Assembly (NCBI GenBank): GCA_029582165.1 | Contig: CM055868.1 | Location: forward strand, 18,096,391-18,160,390 | Length of the DNA stretch: 64,000 bases | Direction: 5' to 3' | DNA from: Portulaca oleracea | Taxonomy: Eukaryota > Streptophyta > Magnoliopsida > Caryophyllales > Portulacaceae | Part shown: in pieces, positions 10,531 to 22,100 of the stretch | Layout of the letters: each line of letters opens with the position of its first letter | How positions within the stretch are numbered: position 1 is the first letter of the stretch | Made by a program: the position numbers and the translations under genes | Notes under the pieces: model-generated | The model's input: the letters and a program-made list of their open reading frames with translations, nothing else | Databases searched by the model: none | What the model was told of the DNA's origin: nothing

Positions 10531-11000
10531 TCGAATTTTTTGGTTGATTTCCATTGGGCCGCGTGCTAGCCTCAGGAAACGGGCCGTGCACACCAGCATG
10601 TTTGGTTATTTTGAGCTGTTCAACTTCAAATGACCAAAACTTTCTCATCCGACCTCCGATTGACTTGATTCAAGTGTTGTTGGAAAGCTTGTAATGAGTA
10701 CTTTCAGCTCTCAAAATGTGGAAACCCATGGAGGTCGGTGGAAAATCGATAATTTTAAGAAACGGCTCAGGTACATGAAAAAAGGTCGATTTTTGCAAGA
10801 TTTGAACGCGGAAGAGCTAAAAATGGAAATTGGCTAATGTGAAAGGCTTGTTTTTATTTTTGTAGAGGAACTTTATTTGGGTTTTTTTTTAGGGTTTTTT
10901 CATCATTTATGCATTTCAAGAATACTTGGCACTTAATCCTAAATGAAAATGAAAATTACATAATCACAAAGCTAAACTATGACAAAATTCAGCGTTTATA

Positions 11001-11592
11001 GTTAGCCCCCACTTTAATAGAGTCCGAGTAGGACGCTGATAAAAGTAGTTTGAAGACGCTGAAAATGATATGCCCCGGTAGCGAAGTCTCGAGGCGAGAT
11101 GGCACTTGGAAGCAAATTTCCTGCACCGCATGTATGAATTGAGATGGCACTTGGTAGCAACTGTTCCACGCCTAACTGTACTTTTAAACTTCTGTCCCAG
11201 TCTTTCCCGATGTCAATGATCATTTTTTAGTCTTTCCCGGTGTCGTCCAGTCTTTCCCGGTGTCACTCTATCTTTCCCAGTGTCGTCCAGTCTTTCCCGG
11301 TACGTTCCGCCCAGTCTTTCCCGGTGTCGTCCAGTCTTTCTCAGTATCGTCCAGTATTTTTTGGTGTCGTCCAATCTTTCCTGGCATCGCCCAATCTTTC
11401 CCGGTGTCGTCTAGTCTTTCCCGGTGTCGATTGACGTTTGGAAGCAAAAGTCCAACGTCTTTGTGATGCCTTGGAAATAATATCCTACGACTGATAAAGA
11501 GGTGACGCTTGGAAACTATTGTCCTGCGTCTAACTGTATTTCAAACTTCTGTCATCGTATTATTAACGTTCGATGACTGGCTAAAAAAAATA
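11001..11592 (-). mobile_element. Element B internal region next to its 3' LTR
   Basis: Immediately inside the LTR the minus strand reads AAAGTGGGGGCTAAC, a polypurine tract. The following bases (ATAGAGTCCGAGTAGGAC) match the equivalent place in A at 173-192. The segment is interrupted at 11597 by the SIRE-like element and resumes at 20540. No gene was seen. Confidence 0.65.
11175..11430. repeat. ~22-bp tandem array AGTCTTTCCCGGTGTCGTCC
   Basis: About eleven units of CAGTCTTTCCCGGTGTCGTC with small changes. Single or few copies of the core GGGAAAGACTGG (sense) sit at the same place in A (1050-1200) and C (35890-35950). The short Ser/Pro-rich frames over it are not genes. Confidence 0.8.
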
Positions 11593-11597
11593 ACAAC
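11593..11597. other. Target-site duplication, left (ACAAC)
   Basis: ACAAC directly precedes the TG of the left LTR and recurs at 20535-20539 directly after the CA of the right LTR. It marks the insertion of the copia element into B. Confidence 0.9.
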
Positions 11598-12615
11598 TGA
11601 AGAACCCCTGTTAGAACAGAGCAAAGGACATTCACTCAATGCACATCAAGGGCATCTATGTCAAACGACCTGAAGGACATTGGCACTGCTCAAAGGGTTT
11701 TGAAGTGAAAGAAAAATGACGACACTTGCTCAGGGAAGTTTTCCATTTAGGCAAGAATCTTTCCTTCTCCTTTTTAGTGTGTGAATCAGACTAATTTCAT
11801 TAGCCACTGTGCAGACAAAATCGAAGATAAAACTTGGAAGGAATTCCCCAGAAGATCTCGCCGAAAAGGGAAGAATATCTCGACGTCGCAGTAAAGAGAA
11901 ATTGGAGCAAAAACAGAATCCCCTCTAACGGATACAAAGCGCAACATAATCGATTTAAATAGAAGCATTCAAGACAGAGCAAAGCAATGATTCCACGGAA
12001 GAAATCGGGTGATGCAAATCAGAAGAGAGCTTCTGTTGTGAAATCCTTCTTTGTGAGGAAGGTCGAATTCTGTGAGAGAATTCGTTCGAGTGAAATCAAA
12101 ATTCCTTAACGGATTTAGGAATTGAGTTGTGTTGTTTCAATCGACTCCTAGACGGACTTAGGATCGATTAGAGGTTACACCAAATCTGTGTGTGGAGTGT
12201 GAGTTTACCCAGAAACTTTGTTCGCAGTTTTTTGGGTTCGACTGAAAACCCTAAGGACATTGACCTTGGGCATTTCAATCTCTGGTTCGATATTCACTGC
12301 AAAGCCCATTCACTGTAAGCAGCTGAGAAGCTTCATTGCAAAGGCCCTTTACCGTAAACAATAAGAAGCGTCCATTGTAAGGCGCTTGGTTCTTTGTAAT
12401 ACCTAAGGTCCTTTACCTTAGGTTATCTTTCTGATTAGTGCAATAAAGGAGGTTATTCAGTTTATATACTTTGCCCTTTATTCATTTTATCTTTATTCTG
12501 TGTAAAGGAAGTTCTCAGTCTGTTTAGACCGAGAACCTAACGTCCTTGTCAAGTTGTGATTTGTGCAGAAAAGTTCAGTAACCCTATTCACCTCCCCCCC
12601 TCTAGGGTTCTTTCA
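11598..12615 (+). mobile_element. Left LTR of the SIRE-like element
   Basis: Starts TGAAGAACCCC and ends GGTTCTTTCA. 1018 bp, same length as the right copy. A C-rich run lies near the 3' end (12593-12602). Confidence 0.93.
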
Positions 12616-12633
12616 ATTAGTATCAGAGCTTGG
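12616..12633 (+). other. Primer binding site (initiator Met-tRNA type)
   Basis: ATTAGTATCAGAGCTTGG follows the LTR end directly. TATCAGAGC is the usual copia site complementary to initiator tRNA-Met. Confidence 0.85.
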
Positions 12634-12675
12634 TCCACTGAAAAGTCAGAGACTAACCGCTCTGTGGCAAAGATC

Positions 12676-14280
12676 ATGGGAGATCACAACATGGGTGACT
12701 TAAGCCAAGGACGTTCATGGAACAGATCACCTCTGCTGACAGGTGACAACTATCGAGTGTGGAAGCGCCAAATGGAAATCTTCTTGAGAAATCAAGATGA
12801 GGACATTTGGGACATAGTCAAGGAAGGAAATTATCCTACACCTCAAAAGATCACTTTGAGGATGGAACACAAAGTGACAAGCCAAGATCTGAGTATACGC
12901 CTGAAGAAAAAGAGCAAGCAAAAAAGAATACTCATGCACACTATCTTTTAATTTGTAGTCTTAATTCTAACGAGTTTGAAAGAGTGCCAAATTTTGATAC
13001 AGCTAAACAGATATGGGACTACTTGGTCACCACCTATGAAGGAACAAATCAAGTGAAAAAGACCAAGATCAACTTGCTTGTTCAAAAGTATGAAGGCTTC
13101 AAAATGGAAGAAAATGAATCCATTGAATCTATGTTCAAGAGATTCAGTGCTATAACCAATCATCTCAAATCCCTCGGAAAAACATATACAGATGAAGAGC
13201 AAATGAACAAGATCCTTCAATGTTTGCCAGAGCACAAATGGGGTTCAAAGGTGACTGCTATTGAAGAAGCACAAAACCAAGAAACCTTGAAGCTTGAAGA
13301 GTTGATAGGAAAGCTCCTTGCCTATGAGATACGACTGCCTGAAAGAAATCAGATCAAGGACATTGCTCTCAAAAGCACCAAGGAACCAGAAGAAGAATCA
13401 GAGGATGAGGATGAAGAAACCATGGCCATGCTGGCCAAAGGATTCAGGCGACTATACAGAAGGAATCCCAGATTCCGTGGTTACCTAAGAGAGTCATCCT
13501 CCAAACCACCTTCACCCAAAGGTAAAACACTAACCAAGGATGATAATGAATACAAATGTTTTGCTTGTGGCGCAACAGATCACTTGGTCAGAGAATGTCC
13601 TCATGTAAAGAAAGTCAAGGAACAAAGCGACCTCAGAGGAAAAAGGTCAAGCAGCAAAGCTATGGTCGCCACATGGAGTGAAAGTGAAGGCAGTGAAAGT
13701 GAATCTGAGGAAATTGCAAACCCTTGTCTCATGACAAAGGACCTTACAGAAACACAAGCAGAAGAAGCAGAAATAAATGACAGTGATCAGGTATTTACAG
13801 ATCTCTTTCTAAAATGTCCTTCACATAATTTGAAACCAAGATTGCTAAATCTGCTTGACTACATTGCAACCTCACTGACAAAGTACAATATCTCACTAGA
13901 ACTGCTGAAACAAACTCCAAAACCATAGAAACCCAATTGGAGATAATAAAAAACCTTACCTCTGATAATGTCAGCATGAGAAATGAAATGATACAGAACC
14001 GAAAAGAGCTGAATTCCATTATGTATCAAGAAATAGACCAAGTTCATTTGACCATAAATCCTGAGAAGAAAACCTCTACAGATAAATCTGGTTCACCCAG
14101 AACTAATCCAGAAATCTTACCCTTTCATAAACCCACACCTATACCAAAACCAAAAACCAAAGCAAAGTGGGTTCCAAAGAAGCCAAACAATAGACCAGTT
14201 CCCCCAAACAAAGAAACCCTTCATAAACCTCTTGGTCCAAAGAAAGGTATAATGTCCTTCAGTGCAGGTATGTCTCAGGG
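12676..14280 (+). pseudogene. gag: gag of the SIRE-like element, frameshifted
   Basis: The capsid/nucleocapsid polyprotein of the retrotransposon, which would package element RNA into virus-like particles in the cytoplasm. The ATG at 12676 is the first good start after the primer binding site. The N-terminal part shows the gag phrase SPLLTGDNYRVWKRQM, followed by a UBN2-type gag domain (about 12960-13370). A CX2CX4HX4C zinc knuckle is at 13557-13598, and the C-terminus is Lys/Pro-rich. Reading changes frame at about 12844-12849 (an A run) and again at about 13895-13925, where the first long frame stops at 13928. A third change precedes the protease near 14275-14295. The last could in principle be a normal gag-pol frame change; the others look like mutations. 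The product would be truncated. Confidence 0.85.
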
Positions 14281-17200
14281 CTCACAACGACCTCTGGTAT
14301 TTGGACAGCGGATGCTCAAGACACATGACTGGAGATCCAACCAAATTCAGAGAACTAAAAGACATCAGAAGTGGGAAGGTAACATTTGGAGACAAAAGCC
14401 AAGGGAAGATCCTTGGAGTCGGCAAGGTCGGTAAGAATTCAGTCAACTGTATAAATGATGTATATTATGTAGAAGGTTTAGAATATAATCTTTTAAGTAT
14501 TTCTCAGTTTTGTGATAAAGGTTATAAAGTTTGGTTCAATAAGAACTCATGTGTCGTAGAAAAGGAATCTCATGAAATAGTCCTTAAAGGTCATCGGATG
14601 AACAATATGTATGTTATTGACCTTAGTGATCATATGACCAAGGACCTTACCTGTCTTAGAGTTGCATCAGATGAAACCTGGTTATGGCATCGTAGATTAG
14701 GACATATGAACATGAAAACACTTCAAAAGCTAAAACGCCTAAGTCTAGTTAGAGGACTACCATCTCAAAATTTCATTCGTGACAAGGTATGTGATGCATG
14801 CACTAGAGGAAAACAGACCAGAACATCCTTCAAACCTGTATCTCAAGTAACCACCTCTAGATGCTTAGAACTGTTGCATATGGACCTCTGTGGACCAATT
14901 CCATACAAAAGTCTAGGAGGACGTTCATACATACTAGTCATTGTTGATGATTATTCTAGATTTACCTGGGTTTTATTCTTGAAGGATAAGACAGAGGCCT
15001 ACCCCGAATTTGAGAAATTGTACAGGCAACTCAAGGTCCTTACAGGACTCAATCTAGTGTCTATAAGAACAGATCATGGAAGAGAGTTTGACAATCAAGA
15101 TCAATTTGGAAAATTCTGTGATCAAGAAGGGGTCACACATAATTTCTCTGCCCCAAGGACACCACAACAGAATGGTGTGGTTGAACGGAAGAACCGCACG
15201 CTAGAAAACATGGCCAGAACAATCATTTGTGAGAACAATCTACCCCTTTTTCTTTGGGCTGAAATTATAAATGCTTCAAATTATATTCTCAACAGATGTA
15301 CCATAAGATCCTTCATGAAGAAAACACCCTATGAGCTGTTCAAAGGTAAAACACCAAATGTGGCTCATCTCAAGGCCATTGGATGCAAATGCTTCGTTCA
15401 CTACAACGGCAAGAAGGCCTTAAGCAAATTTGAGCCAAGAAGTGAAGAAGGTATCTTGGTTGGCTATTCATTAACCAGCAAAGCCTATAGAATCTACATT
15501 AAAGCATCCAGAAAGGTGGAAGAATCAATCCACATTATCTTCGATGAAACTTCCACCACTCCATCAGAAAGGTCCTCCATCAAATTCCAAATTCATCAAG
15601 ATGATGATGAAGAGGACTCTCCTCGTGAATTTCAGCAAGTTCCTCACCAACAAAATGAAGAACCTCATCCAGATGACACCTTACAATCAACTTCAGAAGA
15701 TGAAGAAACTGAGGCTCAAGGACCTTCGCATGATGCTGAACAAGGTTCCTCCTCAAATACTGAACAAGAACCTTTCTCCAATGAAGGACAAGGACCTTCA
15801 CTGACAGAAACTCCTCAAATGATTGATAACGCACAACAAAACATCGAGGAGTCAACAAGGACCTTCAGATTCAAACCTGCTCATCCAGCTGACAACCTTC
15901 TTTCTGATCTGGAGACAGGTATTAGAACTCGATCCTCTCTTAGAAACTTTTGTGCCTTTCACGCATTTGTGTCTCAGATTGAACCTAAAGGACCTGAAGA
16001 AGCCCTAAAGGATAGCAACTGGATCCTAGCTATGCAAGAAGAACTGAATCAATTCGAGCACAACAAAGTATGGACACTTGTTCCAAGACCCATGCACCAT
16101 CCAGTCATTGGTGTAAAGTGGGTCTACCGTAACAAGTTAGATGAACATGGCACAGTCACAAGAAACAAGGCAAGACTAGTTGCCAAAGGATACAACCAAG
16201 AAGAAGGCATTGACTATGAAGAAACCTTTGCACCTGTTGCAAGACTTGAGGCCATTCGAATACTCCTTGCCTATACCGCATCAAGTCACATGAGGCTATA
16301 TCAGATGGATGTCAAAAGTGCCTTCCTAAATGGCTACCTAAAAGAAAAGTCTATGTGGAACAACCTCCTGGATTCGAACAGAATTCAGACACTCACGTTT
16401 ACAGACTTCAGAAAGCCCTTTATGGCTTGAAACAAGCTCCCAGAGCTTGGTATGAGAGACTAAGTTCGTTTCTTCTCAGAAATGGATTCACAAGAGGTCT
16501 CATAGACAAGACTCTCTTCATCAAAACCTCAGGTAAGGACTCTACTATAATTCAAGTTTATGTAGATGACATTATATTTGGTGCTACTAATGAATATCTA
16601 GTGAAGGAATTCTCTGATCTAATGAGCAAAGAGTTTGAAATGAGTCTCGTGGGAGAACTAAGTTTCTTCCTTGGATTGCAAATCAAACAAAACAATGATG
16701 GCATCTTTCTCAACCAAAGCAAGTATGTAAAGGAGCTTCTAAAGAAATATGGATTAGAGAATGCTAAACACGCTAAACACTGCAGCACCCCAATGTCCTC
16801 CACATTGAAACTTGTTCAGGATCTACAAGGTAAGGACGTTCCTGATAAGCAATATAGAGGCATGATAGGATCTCTACTTTACCTAACTGCAAGTCGTCCA
16901 AACATTATGTTTAGTGTTTGCTTATGTGCACGCTTTCAAAGTGCTCCCAAACAATCTCACTTGATCGCTGTCAAAAGGATTTTAAGGTATCTTGCAGGCA
17001 CCAAGGACCTTGGTCTATAGTATCCCAGAAACAATACACTAAACCTCATTGGATACACAGATGCTGACTTTGCTGGCTCAAGGACTGATAGGAAGAGCAC
17101 CTCTAGAGGATGCCAAATGCTTGGGTTCTCCTTAATCTCCTGGCAGTCCAAGAAACAAAATGTCGTTGCCCTTTCTACGGCCGAAGCAGAATACATAGCA

Positions 17201-17530
17201 GCCGGGGCATGCTGTGCTCAAATTTTATGGATCAAACAGCACATAAAGGACCTCGGGATCACCCTTTCAGAAATTCCCATCAAGTGTGATAATAAGAGTG
17301 CCATTCAAATCACTAAAAATCCAGTTCAGCACTCCCGTACCAAACACATTGAAGTACGACATCATTTCATTAGAGATCACGTTGACAAAGGCCATATTAC
17401 ACTGGCCTTTGTCCCCACTCATCAACAACTGGCAGATATCTTCACCAAGGCCCTTCCCACTGAGCAATTCATCATCAATCGAAGGGAACTTGGCATGCTG
17501 CAACTCGATGACCAGTTGAGGGGGAGCTAG
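14281..17530 (+). pseudogene. pol: pol of the SIRE-like element (PR-IN-RT-RH), broken
   Basis: Domains in order: aspartic protease with DSG at 14304-14312 (phrase [13 protein letters not shown]); integrase with the His/Cys zinc motif ([12 protein letters not shown], from about 14685) and catalytic Asp/Asp/Glu near 14880, 15070 and 15180 ([22 protein letters not shown]); an acidic linker (about 15590-15850); reverse transcriptase (KWVYRNKLD near 16115, YVDD at 16558-16569); RNase H (YTDADFAG near 17055, STAEAEY near 17180). A frameshift at about 16335-16350 interrupts RT. An in-frame TAG at 17018-17020 separates RT from RNase H. All key catalytic residues remain visible, so decay is recent. 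The order IN before RT defines Ty1/copia. The final stop is at 17528-17530. Confidence 0.92.
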
Positions 17531-17556
17531 TGTCCCTCCACTCAGGGGGAGCTAAG
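17518..17556 (+). other. Polypurine-like GGGGGAGCTA repeats after pol
   Basis: TGAGGGGGAGCTAG at the end of pol and CAGGGGGAGCTAAG just after it resemble internal polypurine tracts. Elements with an extra 3' frame commonly keep such a run between pol and that frame. Confidence 0.5.
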
Positions 17557-18084
17557 GCCCTCTACCCCCAGGTATGTTCTCATCTCTGCAGACTCATCAC
17601 GGTCCTTGACATTCTTGTCACAAGACCCCTTGAGTCTCACCTTTATCACATAAACAAACCTGGCAATGACGTTAAGCAGACAATTCCTCTATAACTGCCT
17701 TGCTTAACTCCAACTTATTTTTTCAAAAAAAATTCAAAAACCTCTCTCCTTCTCTCGTCTATTTTCGAAATTAAATCACACGGTTTCTCACACACTTCAA
17801 ATCCAATAAATCTTCAAAAATCTCATCAAATCAACCTCCCTTTCCCACTTTCCAAAACACATCAAATCATCATAACTTCCCTTTTCCAACCGTCACTTTC
17901 ACCTTCCCCAATTATGCCTCCAACTTTTATCCCCTTCCTCATTTACTGCCCTTCCTTCCATATCCAAAAATCTCAACCGCCTTCCTGTTTCTATTTAACC
18001 CTCGTCCTTTTTACTCGTCCCTCCTGTCTCCATCCTTCTAATCCTCTACCCCACCATCTCTCTTCTCTCTCTACCCTTCCAGCC
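17557..18084 (+). other. Spacer between pol and the 3' reading frame
   Basis: Pyrimidine-rich, T/C/A-dominated sequence with no convincing reading frame. It probably serves as leader for the downstream frame. Confidence 0.6.
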
Positions 18085-19279
18085 ATGAAAAAACGCCCCG
18101 CTCTTAAAAACACAGCCCCATCCCCCCGCAGGGGTTGCCAAACGACTTCGCTCTCGCAAGTCGTCCCCTAATCCTCCCGAATCCACTCAATCTCGCTCAT
18201 CCTCATCCACTGCTCTTATCCTTCAACCTCAACCACAACCTCTCAATGCCATCACCCACGAGCAACGTGTTCAAACCATCGCTAACCGGCAAATACTATG
18301 CTGTGAGAATGTCGACACCGACTCCCTTCTCACCATCTTCCCTTCATTTTCCACCCTGAAGGATCTTGGCTGCTACACCTTCTTCGACTGTGAACCGGTA
18401 ATTTATCCATCCCTCATTGTTGAATTCTTTGCCAACCTCATCCCAGACACCAAACGTCTTTCTGTAAAATCCCTTGTTTCTGGAGTTGAAATTCTGCTGA
18501 CTCCCACCCTAGTTGAGCGTATCCTTCATATTCAACCCAGTCCAACCAAACCACCTTTACCCATCCCTTCTGACCCCAAACAAGAACTCTGCCGGCAATT
18601 TGCTCGCCCCACTGAACAAAAAAACACCCAATACACTGGTCTGAAGTCTAAAGCCCGTTTTCTCTATTACACCCTGGTTCGGACCATCCTTCCCCGGGGT
18701 ACAAACAAGGAAACCATCAATGAAGCCTGTGCTATCTTTATCCTGAACGTCCTCAACAATCGCCATCCTGACATTGGTGAACTAGTCGTTCAACATTTTC
18801 TAAAAGCAGCCGCCTCTCCTTCTGGCCCCCTGCCCTATGGGAACTTGCTCACCAAGATCTTTCGCCAGTGTCATGTTCCCCTTGACACTGCTGAAAAGTC
18901 CACCTTCAACTTACCCACAATTGGCCCCTCTCTCCTCATTACCCTTGGATACCAGCAGCAACCAAATGGCCTATGGCTTCATTTGGATGAGATCAAAGCC
19001 GAAGAAGCCTCGCACTCTGCTGCTGCAGCAAAGGATGCCTCTGACGCCCTCCAAACTCATCTTTCCAGCATCAACTCTGCCATAGAGGTCCTTCATCAAG
19101 AGGTTCGCCAACTACAACGTGAGGTCAAGGCCCTTCGAGGGGCACGCTCTGAAATCACTGCCGCAATCTCTACTCTGAAGGATGTTGCTCCAGCAGGCAT
19201 GCAGGCTTTACCAAGCACCCCCATCCCAAGCTCTCCGACCATTGCTCCTAAAAACACCCCCACAGAACCCCAGTCCTAA
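18085..19279 (+). pseudogene. Extra 3' ORF with plant-transposon-type domain and coiled coil
   Basis: From the ATG at 18085 a short basic N-terminus runs into a C/G run at about 18124-18136. There the reading must change by one base; from there one frame is open without interruption to the stop at 19277-19279, about 398 codons in all. The middle (about 18230-18900) resembles the 'putative plant transposon protein' domain seen in accessory frames of plant retroelements (phrases such as LGCYTFFDCEP, IVEFFANLIPDTK). The C-terminal part (about 19010-19180) is Ala-rich then heptad-like (IEVLHQEVRQLQREVKALRG), a likely coiled coil. I see no signal peptide or transmembrane segment, so an envelope role is not supported. 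The function of this frame is unknown. Confidence 0.75.
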
Positions 19280-19516
19280 AAACTGTGCTTCTCTTTCTCT
19301 ATTTTAAACATTTCTTTTTAATTTTTGCTTTGCCAAACATTCCTCCTGTTTCCTTTTTGCATGAAAGCCAAAAAGGGGGAGATGATCTATGCGTAGCATA
19401 GTATGTTTTTACAGGGCCTGTACAACTACAACTAAAACTCTTTTGCTATATCCCTGTATGAATGATCTATACTATGCTTGTATCTAGTTTTGACTTTCAC
19501 TCAAAAAGGGGGAGAT
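19280..19516 (+). other. 3' untranslated region and polypurine tract of the SIRE-like element
   Basis: AAAAAGGGGGAGAT occurs twice: at 19370-19384, about 130 bp inside, and at 19504-19516 directly before the right LTR. The second is the functional polypurine tract by position; the first is a duplicate. The segment between is T-rich and non-coding. Confidence 0.8.
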
Positions 19517-20534
19517 TGAAGAACCCTTGTTAGAACAGAGCAAAGGACATTCACTCAATGCACATCAAGGACATCTATGTCAAACGACCGAAGGACATTG
19601 GCACTACTCAAAGGGTTTTGAAGTGAAAGACAAATGACGACACTTGCTCAGGGAAGTTTTCCATTTAGGCAAGAATCTTTCCTTCTCCTTTTTAGTGTGT
19701 GAATCAGACTAATTTCATTAGCCACTGTGTAGAAAAAATCGAAGATAAAACTTGGAAGGAATTCCCCAGAAGATCTCGCCGAAAAGGGAAGAATATCTCG
19801 ACGTCGCAGTAAAGAGAAATTGGAGCAAAAACAGAATCCCCTCTAACGGATACAAAGCGCAACATAATCGATTTAAATAGAAGCATTCAAGACAGAGCAA
19901 AGCAACGATTCCACGGAAGAAATCGGGTGATGCAAATCAGAAGAGAGCTTCTGTTGTGAAATCCTTCTTTGTGAGGAAGGTCGAATTCTGTGAGAGAATT
20001 CGTTCGAGTGAAATCAAAATTCCTTAACGGATTTAGGAATTGAGTTGTGTTGTTTCAATCGACTCCTAGACGGACTTAGGATCGATTAAAGGTTACACCA
20101 AATCTGTGTGTGGTGTGTGAGTTTACCCAGAAACTTTGTTCGCAGTTTTCTGGGTTCGACTGAAAACCCTAAGGACATTGACCTTGGGCATTTCAGTCTC
20201 TGGTTCGATATTCACTGCAAAGCCCATTCACTGTAAGCAGCTGAGAAGCTTCTTTGCAAAGGCCCTTTACCGTAAACAATAAGAAGCGTCCATTGTAAGG
20301 CGCTTGGTTCTTTGTAATACCTAAGGTCCTTTACCTTAGGTTATCTTTCTGATTAGTGCAATAAAGGAGGTTATTTAGTTTATATACTTTGCCCTTTATT
20401 CATTTTATCTTTATTCTGTGTAAAGGAAGTTCTCAGTCTGTTTAGACCGAGAACCTAACGTCCTTGTCAAGTTGTGATTTGTGCAGAAAAGTTCAGTAAC
20501 CCTATTCACCCCCCCCCCCTCTAGGGTTCTTTCA
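19517..20534 (+). mobile_element. Right LTR of the SIRE-like element
   Basis: Starts TGAAGAACCCT and ends GGTTCTTTCA. It differs from the left copy at about 15 places. The C run near its end is longer than in the left copy. Confidence 0.93.
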
Positions 20535-20539
20535 ACAAC
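20535..20539. other. Target-site duplication, right (ACAAC)
   Basis: Identical to 11593-11597. Confidence 0.9.
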
Positions 20540-21119
20540 GTTAGCCCCCAGTGTGCAAATTGGGGGTGACCATCAAAATGCGTATCCAACTTCTATTTCT
20601 GAGTATATGAATATTCACAATTCTCTTGAAACTAAAATCTCCGTTGAAAATTAATAAATTTTCTAAGTATATGGATATTTAACTCCATATTTCTTTTGCA
20701 AAATTATTAATTTAATTTTAACACACCGCACTGCGTCGTGCTTCTCTTGATATAATTAATTTATTTTTTTGAGTATACAAAATTATTTTTGTACTTCTCT
20801 TGAAAATATTGTAACAAGAAAATCTGAGTGTGCACTATTAGTCTTCCCAGTTGAAAATATTGGTCAACTGATTAATTAACCAGTCAAATTGATAGTCAAC
20901 TGTTAAAATAACCAGTCAAATGGACTGACTTATTTTTTTTAAATTTGAAGATGGGGAAGTGTGAGGAGTGATAAGAGTAATAAAGGTGAGTGTTAAAAAG
21001 CAGACACATTTTTCTTCCTCCGTTATGTTTCCTCACTTTCTCTCTCAACAAATTTCCATCTCCATTCCTTCATTTCAAGCTCCAAACCTCCATTTTTGCT
21101 TCATCTTCAAGCTTAGTTC

Positions 21120-22100
21120 AAGTTCGTGCAGGCTCGCCTAGTAGATAGTTCAATTCTCGAGCTTTCTCGGCTCATGCAGACCCGCCAACCATTCCCAGGC
21201 CTCGGGTTGTTTTGTGTATGCGAACCGCCCGGCCGTTCGGGCTTGATTTCCTGCTGTAGACCCACCCGGCCGTTCGAGCTTGAGTTTAAGTAGTGCGACG
21301 GATCGAGCGGACAGCGTAGGTGAGTTCGTGTTTTCAATTTTCTTTTTGTGTAGACTCGCCCGACTGTGAGTCCGGGTCTCGGGTTTTCTAGCCATGCAGA
21401 CCCGCCTGACCGTGAGTTCGGTTCTCGGGTTTTCCAACCGTGCAGATCCGCCTGACCCGGTTCGGGTCTCAGATTTTTGATTTCGTGCTGAGTCTCTTGA
21501 TCGAGTTCGGGTCATGGGTTTTCAATTTTTCGGCAATTGCTTGTACTGTGCAGACCCACCTGACCGAGTTCGGGTCTCCGGTTTTTGATTTCTTGTACTG
21601 TGTCGACCACCTGACAGTGAGTTCGAGGTCTCAGGTTTTTAATTTCTCCGTTCTTTTAACTTGGGCAGACCCGCACGACTGTGAGTCGGGGTCTCGGGTT
21701 TGTGTGTCGTGTAGACCCGCCTGACCATGAGTTCGAATCCCGAGTCTTCAATTTTTTACCATGCAGACCTGCCTGACCTTGAGTTGGGTCCCGGGTTTTT
21801 CTTTCGTGTTGATCCACCTGACTTTGAGTTCGGGTCCCGGGTTTGTCTTCCGTGCAGACCCACCTGGATTTGAGTTCAAGTCTTAGGTCGTGTTTCGCTC
21901 AGATCCAATCAAACGTGCAGACCCGCCTAACTGTGTAGATTCACTTGTTCGGACCCGCCGTTTGCCGTTCCCTGGACTTGGTTCAACTTCCACTCGTGCA
22001 GACCCACCTGCTTCCCGGGTCACCGTTCAAACTCGTCCAATGGGTTCCTGGGTTACCATTCAGACCCGTCCAGTGGGTACTCGGGTTCAATTTCGAGTTC
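21120..22100. repeat. ~60-75-bp repeat with GCAGACCCGCCTGACC / GAGTTCGGGTCTCGGGTTTT
   Basis: At least a dozen degenerate copies. The phrase TGCAGACCCGC resembles the TGCGGGTCTGCACGG phrase inside B's own LTR repeat. Arg/Ser-rich frames on the minus strand and Phe/Asp-rich ones on the plus strand are by-products of the repeat. Confidence 0.7.

Larger units (their letters stand above)
9700..11000 (-). mobile_element. Element B: 3' LTR, right-hand part
   Basis: This aligns with 44029-45335 over its whole length at roughly 90% by eye, including a shared GAA run, a TATA box and a GC-rich repeat block. It ends with ...CAGCGTTTATA, a drifted version of ...CAGCATCTACA at the other copy. The left part of this LTR is missing because element A interrupts it at 9699/9700; the remainder should lie beyond A's left end, outside the window. 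Confidence 0.75.
11598..20534 (+). mobile_element. Ty1/copia element, SIRE/Maximus-like, 8.9 kb
   Basis: A complete element by structure. It has 1018-bp LTRs (11598-12615 and 19517-20534) bounded by TG...CA, a 5-bp duplication ACAAC, a primer binding site TATCAGAGCTTGG after the left LTR, a polypurine tract before the right LTR, gag, pol in the order protease-integrase-RT-RNase H (copia order), and an extra 3' reading frame after pol. The LTRs differ at only about 15 places by eye (about 98.5% identity), so insertion is recent. Coding is broken by several frameshifts and a stop, so it cannot act alone. SIRE/Maximus placement rests on the protease/integrase wording and the extra 3' frame. Confidence 0.9.

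Noticed and set aside
10178..10648. Overlapping open frames of 86-156 codons on both strands, repeated at 44516-44988
   Set aside because: They coincide with the GC-rich LTR repeat and occur in both LTR copies with frame-changing differences; not a conserved protein.
11175..11466. CRISPR-like array at 11175-11430
   Set aside because: Repeats are direct and contiguous, with no unique spacers, in plant retrotransposon DNA.
15544..15858. Secondary frames overlapping the pol linker on both strands
   Set aside because: Shadows of the acidic linker between integrase and reverse transcriptase.
18085..19279. Envelope protein call for the 3' frame of the copia element
   Set aside because: No signal peptide, transmembrane helix or glycoprotein feature visible.
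21113..21515. Arg/Ser/Thr-rich minus-strand frames
   Set aside because: Translation of the GCAGACCCGC repeat; no conserved start or domain.
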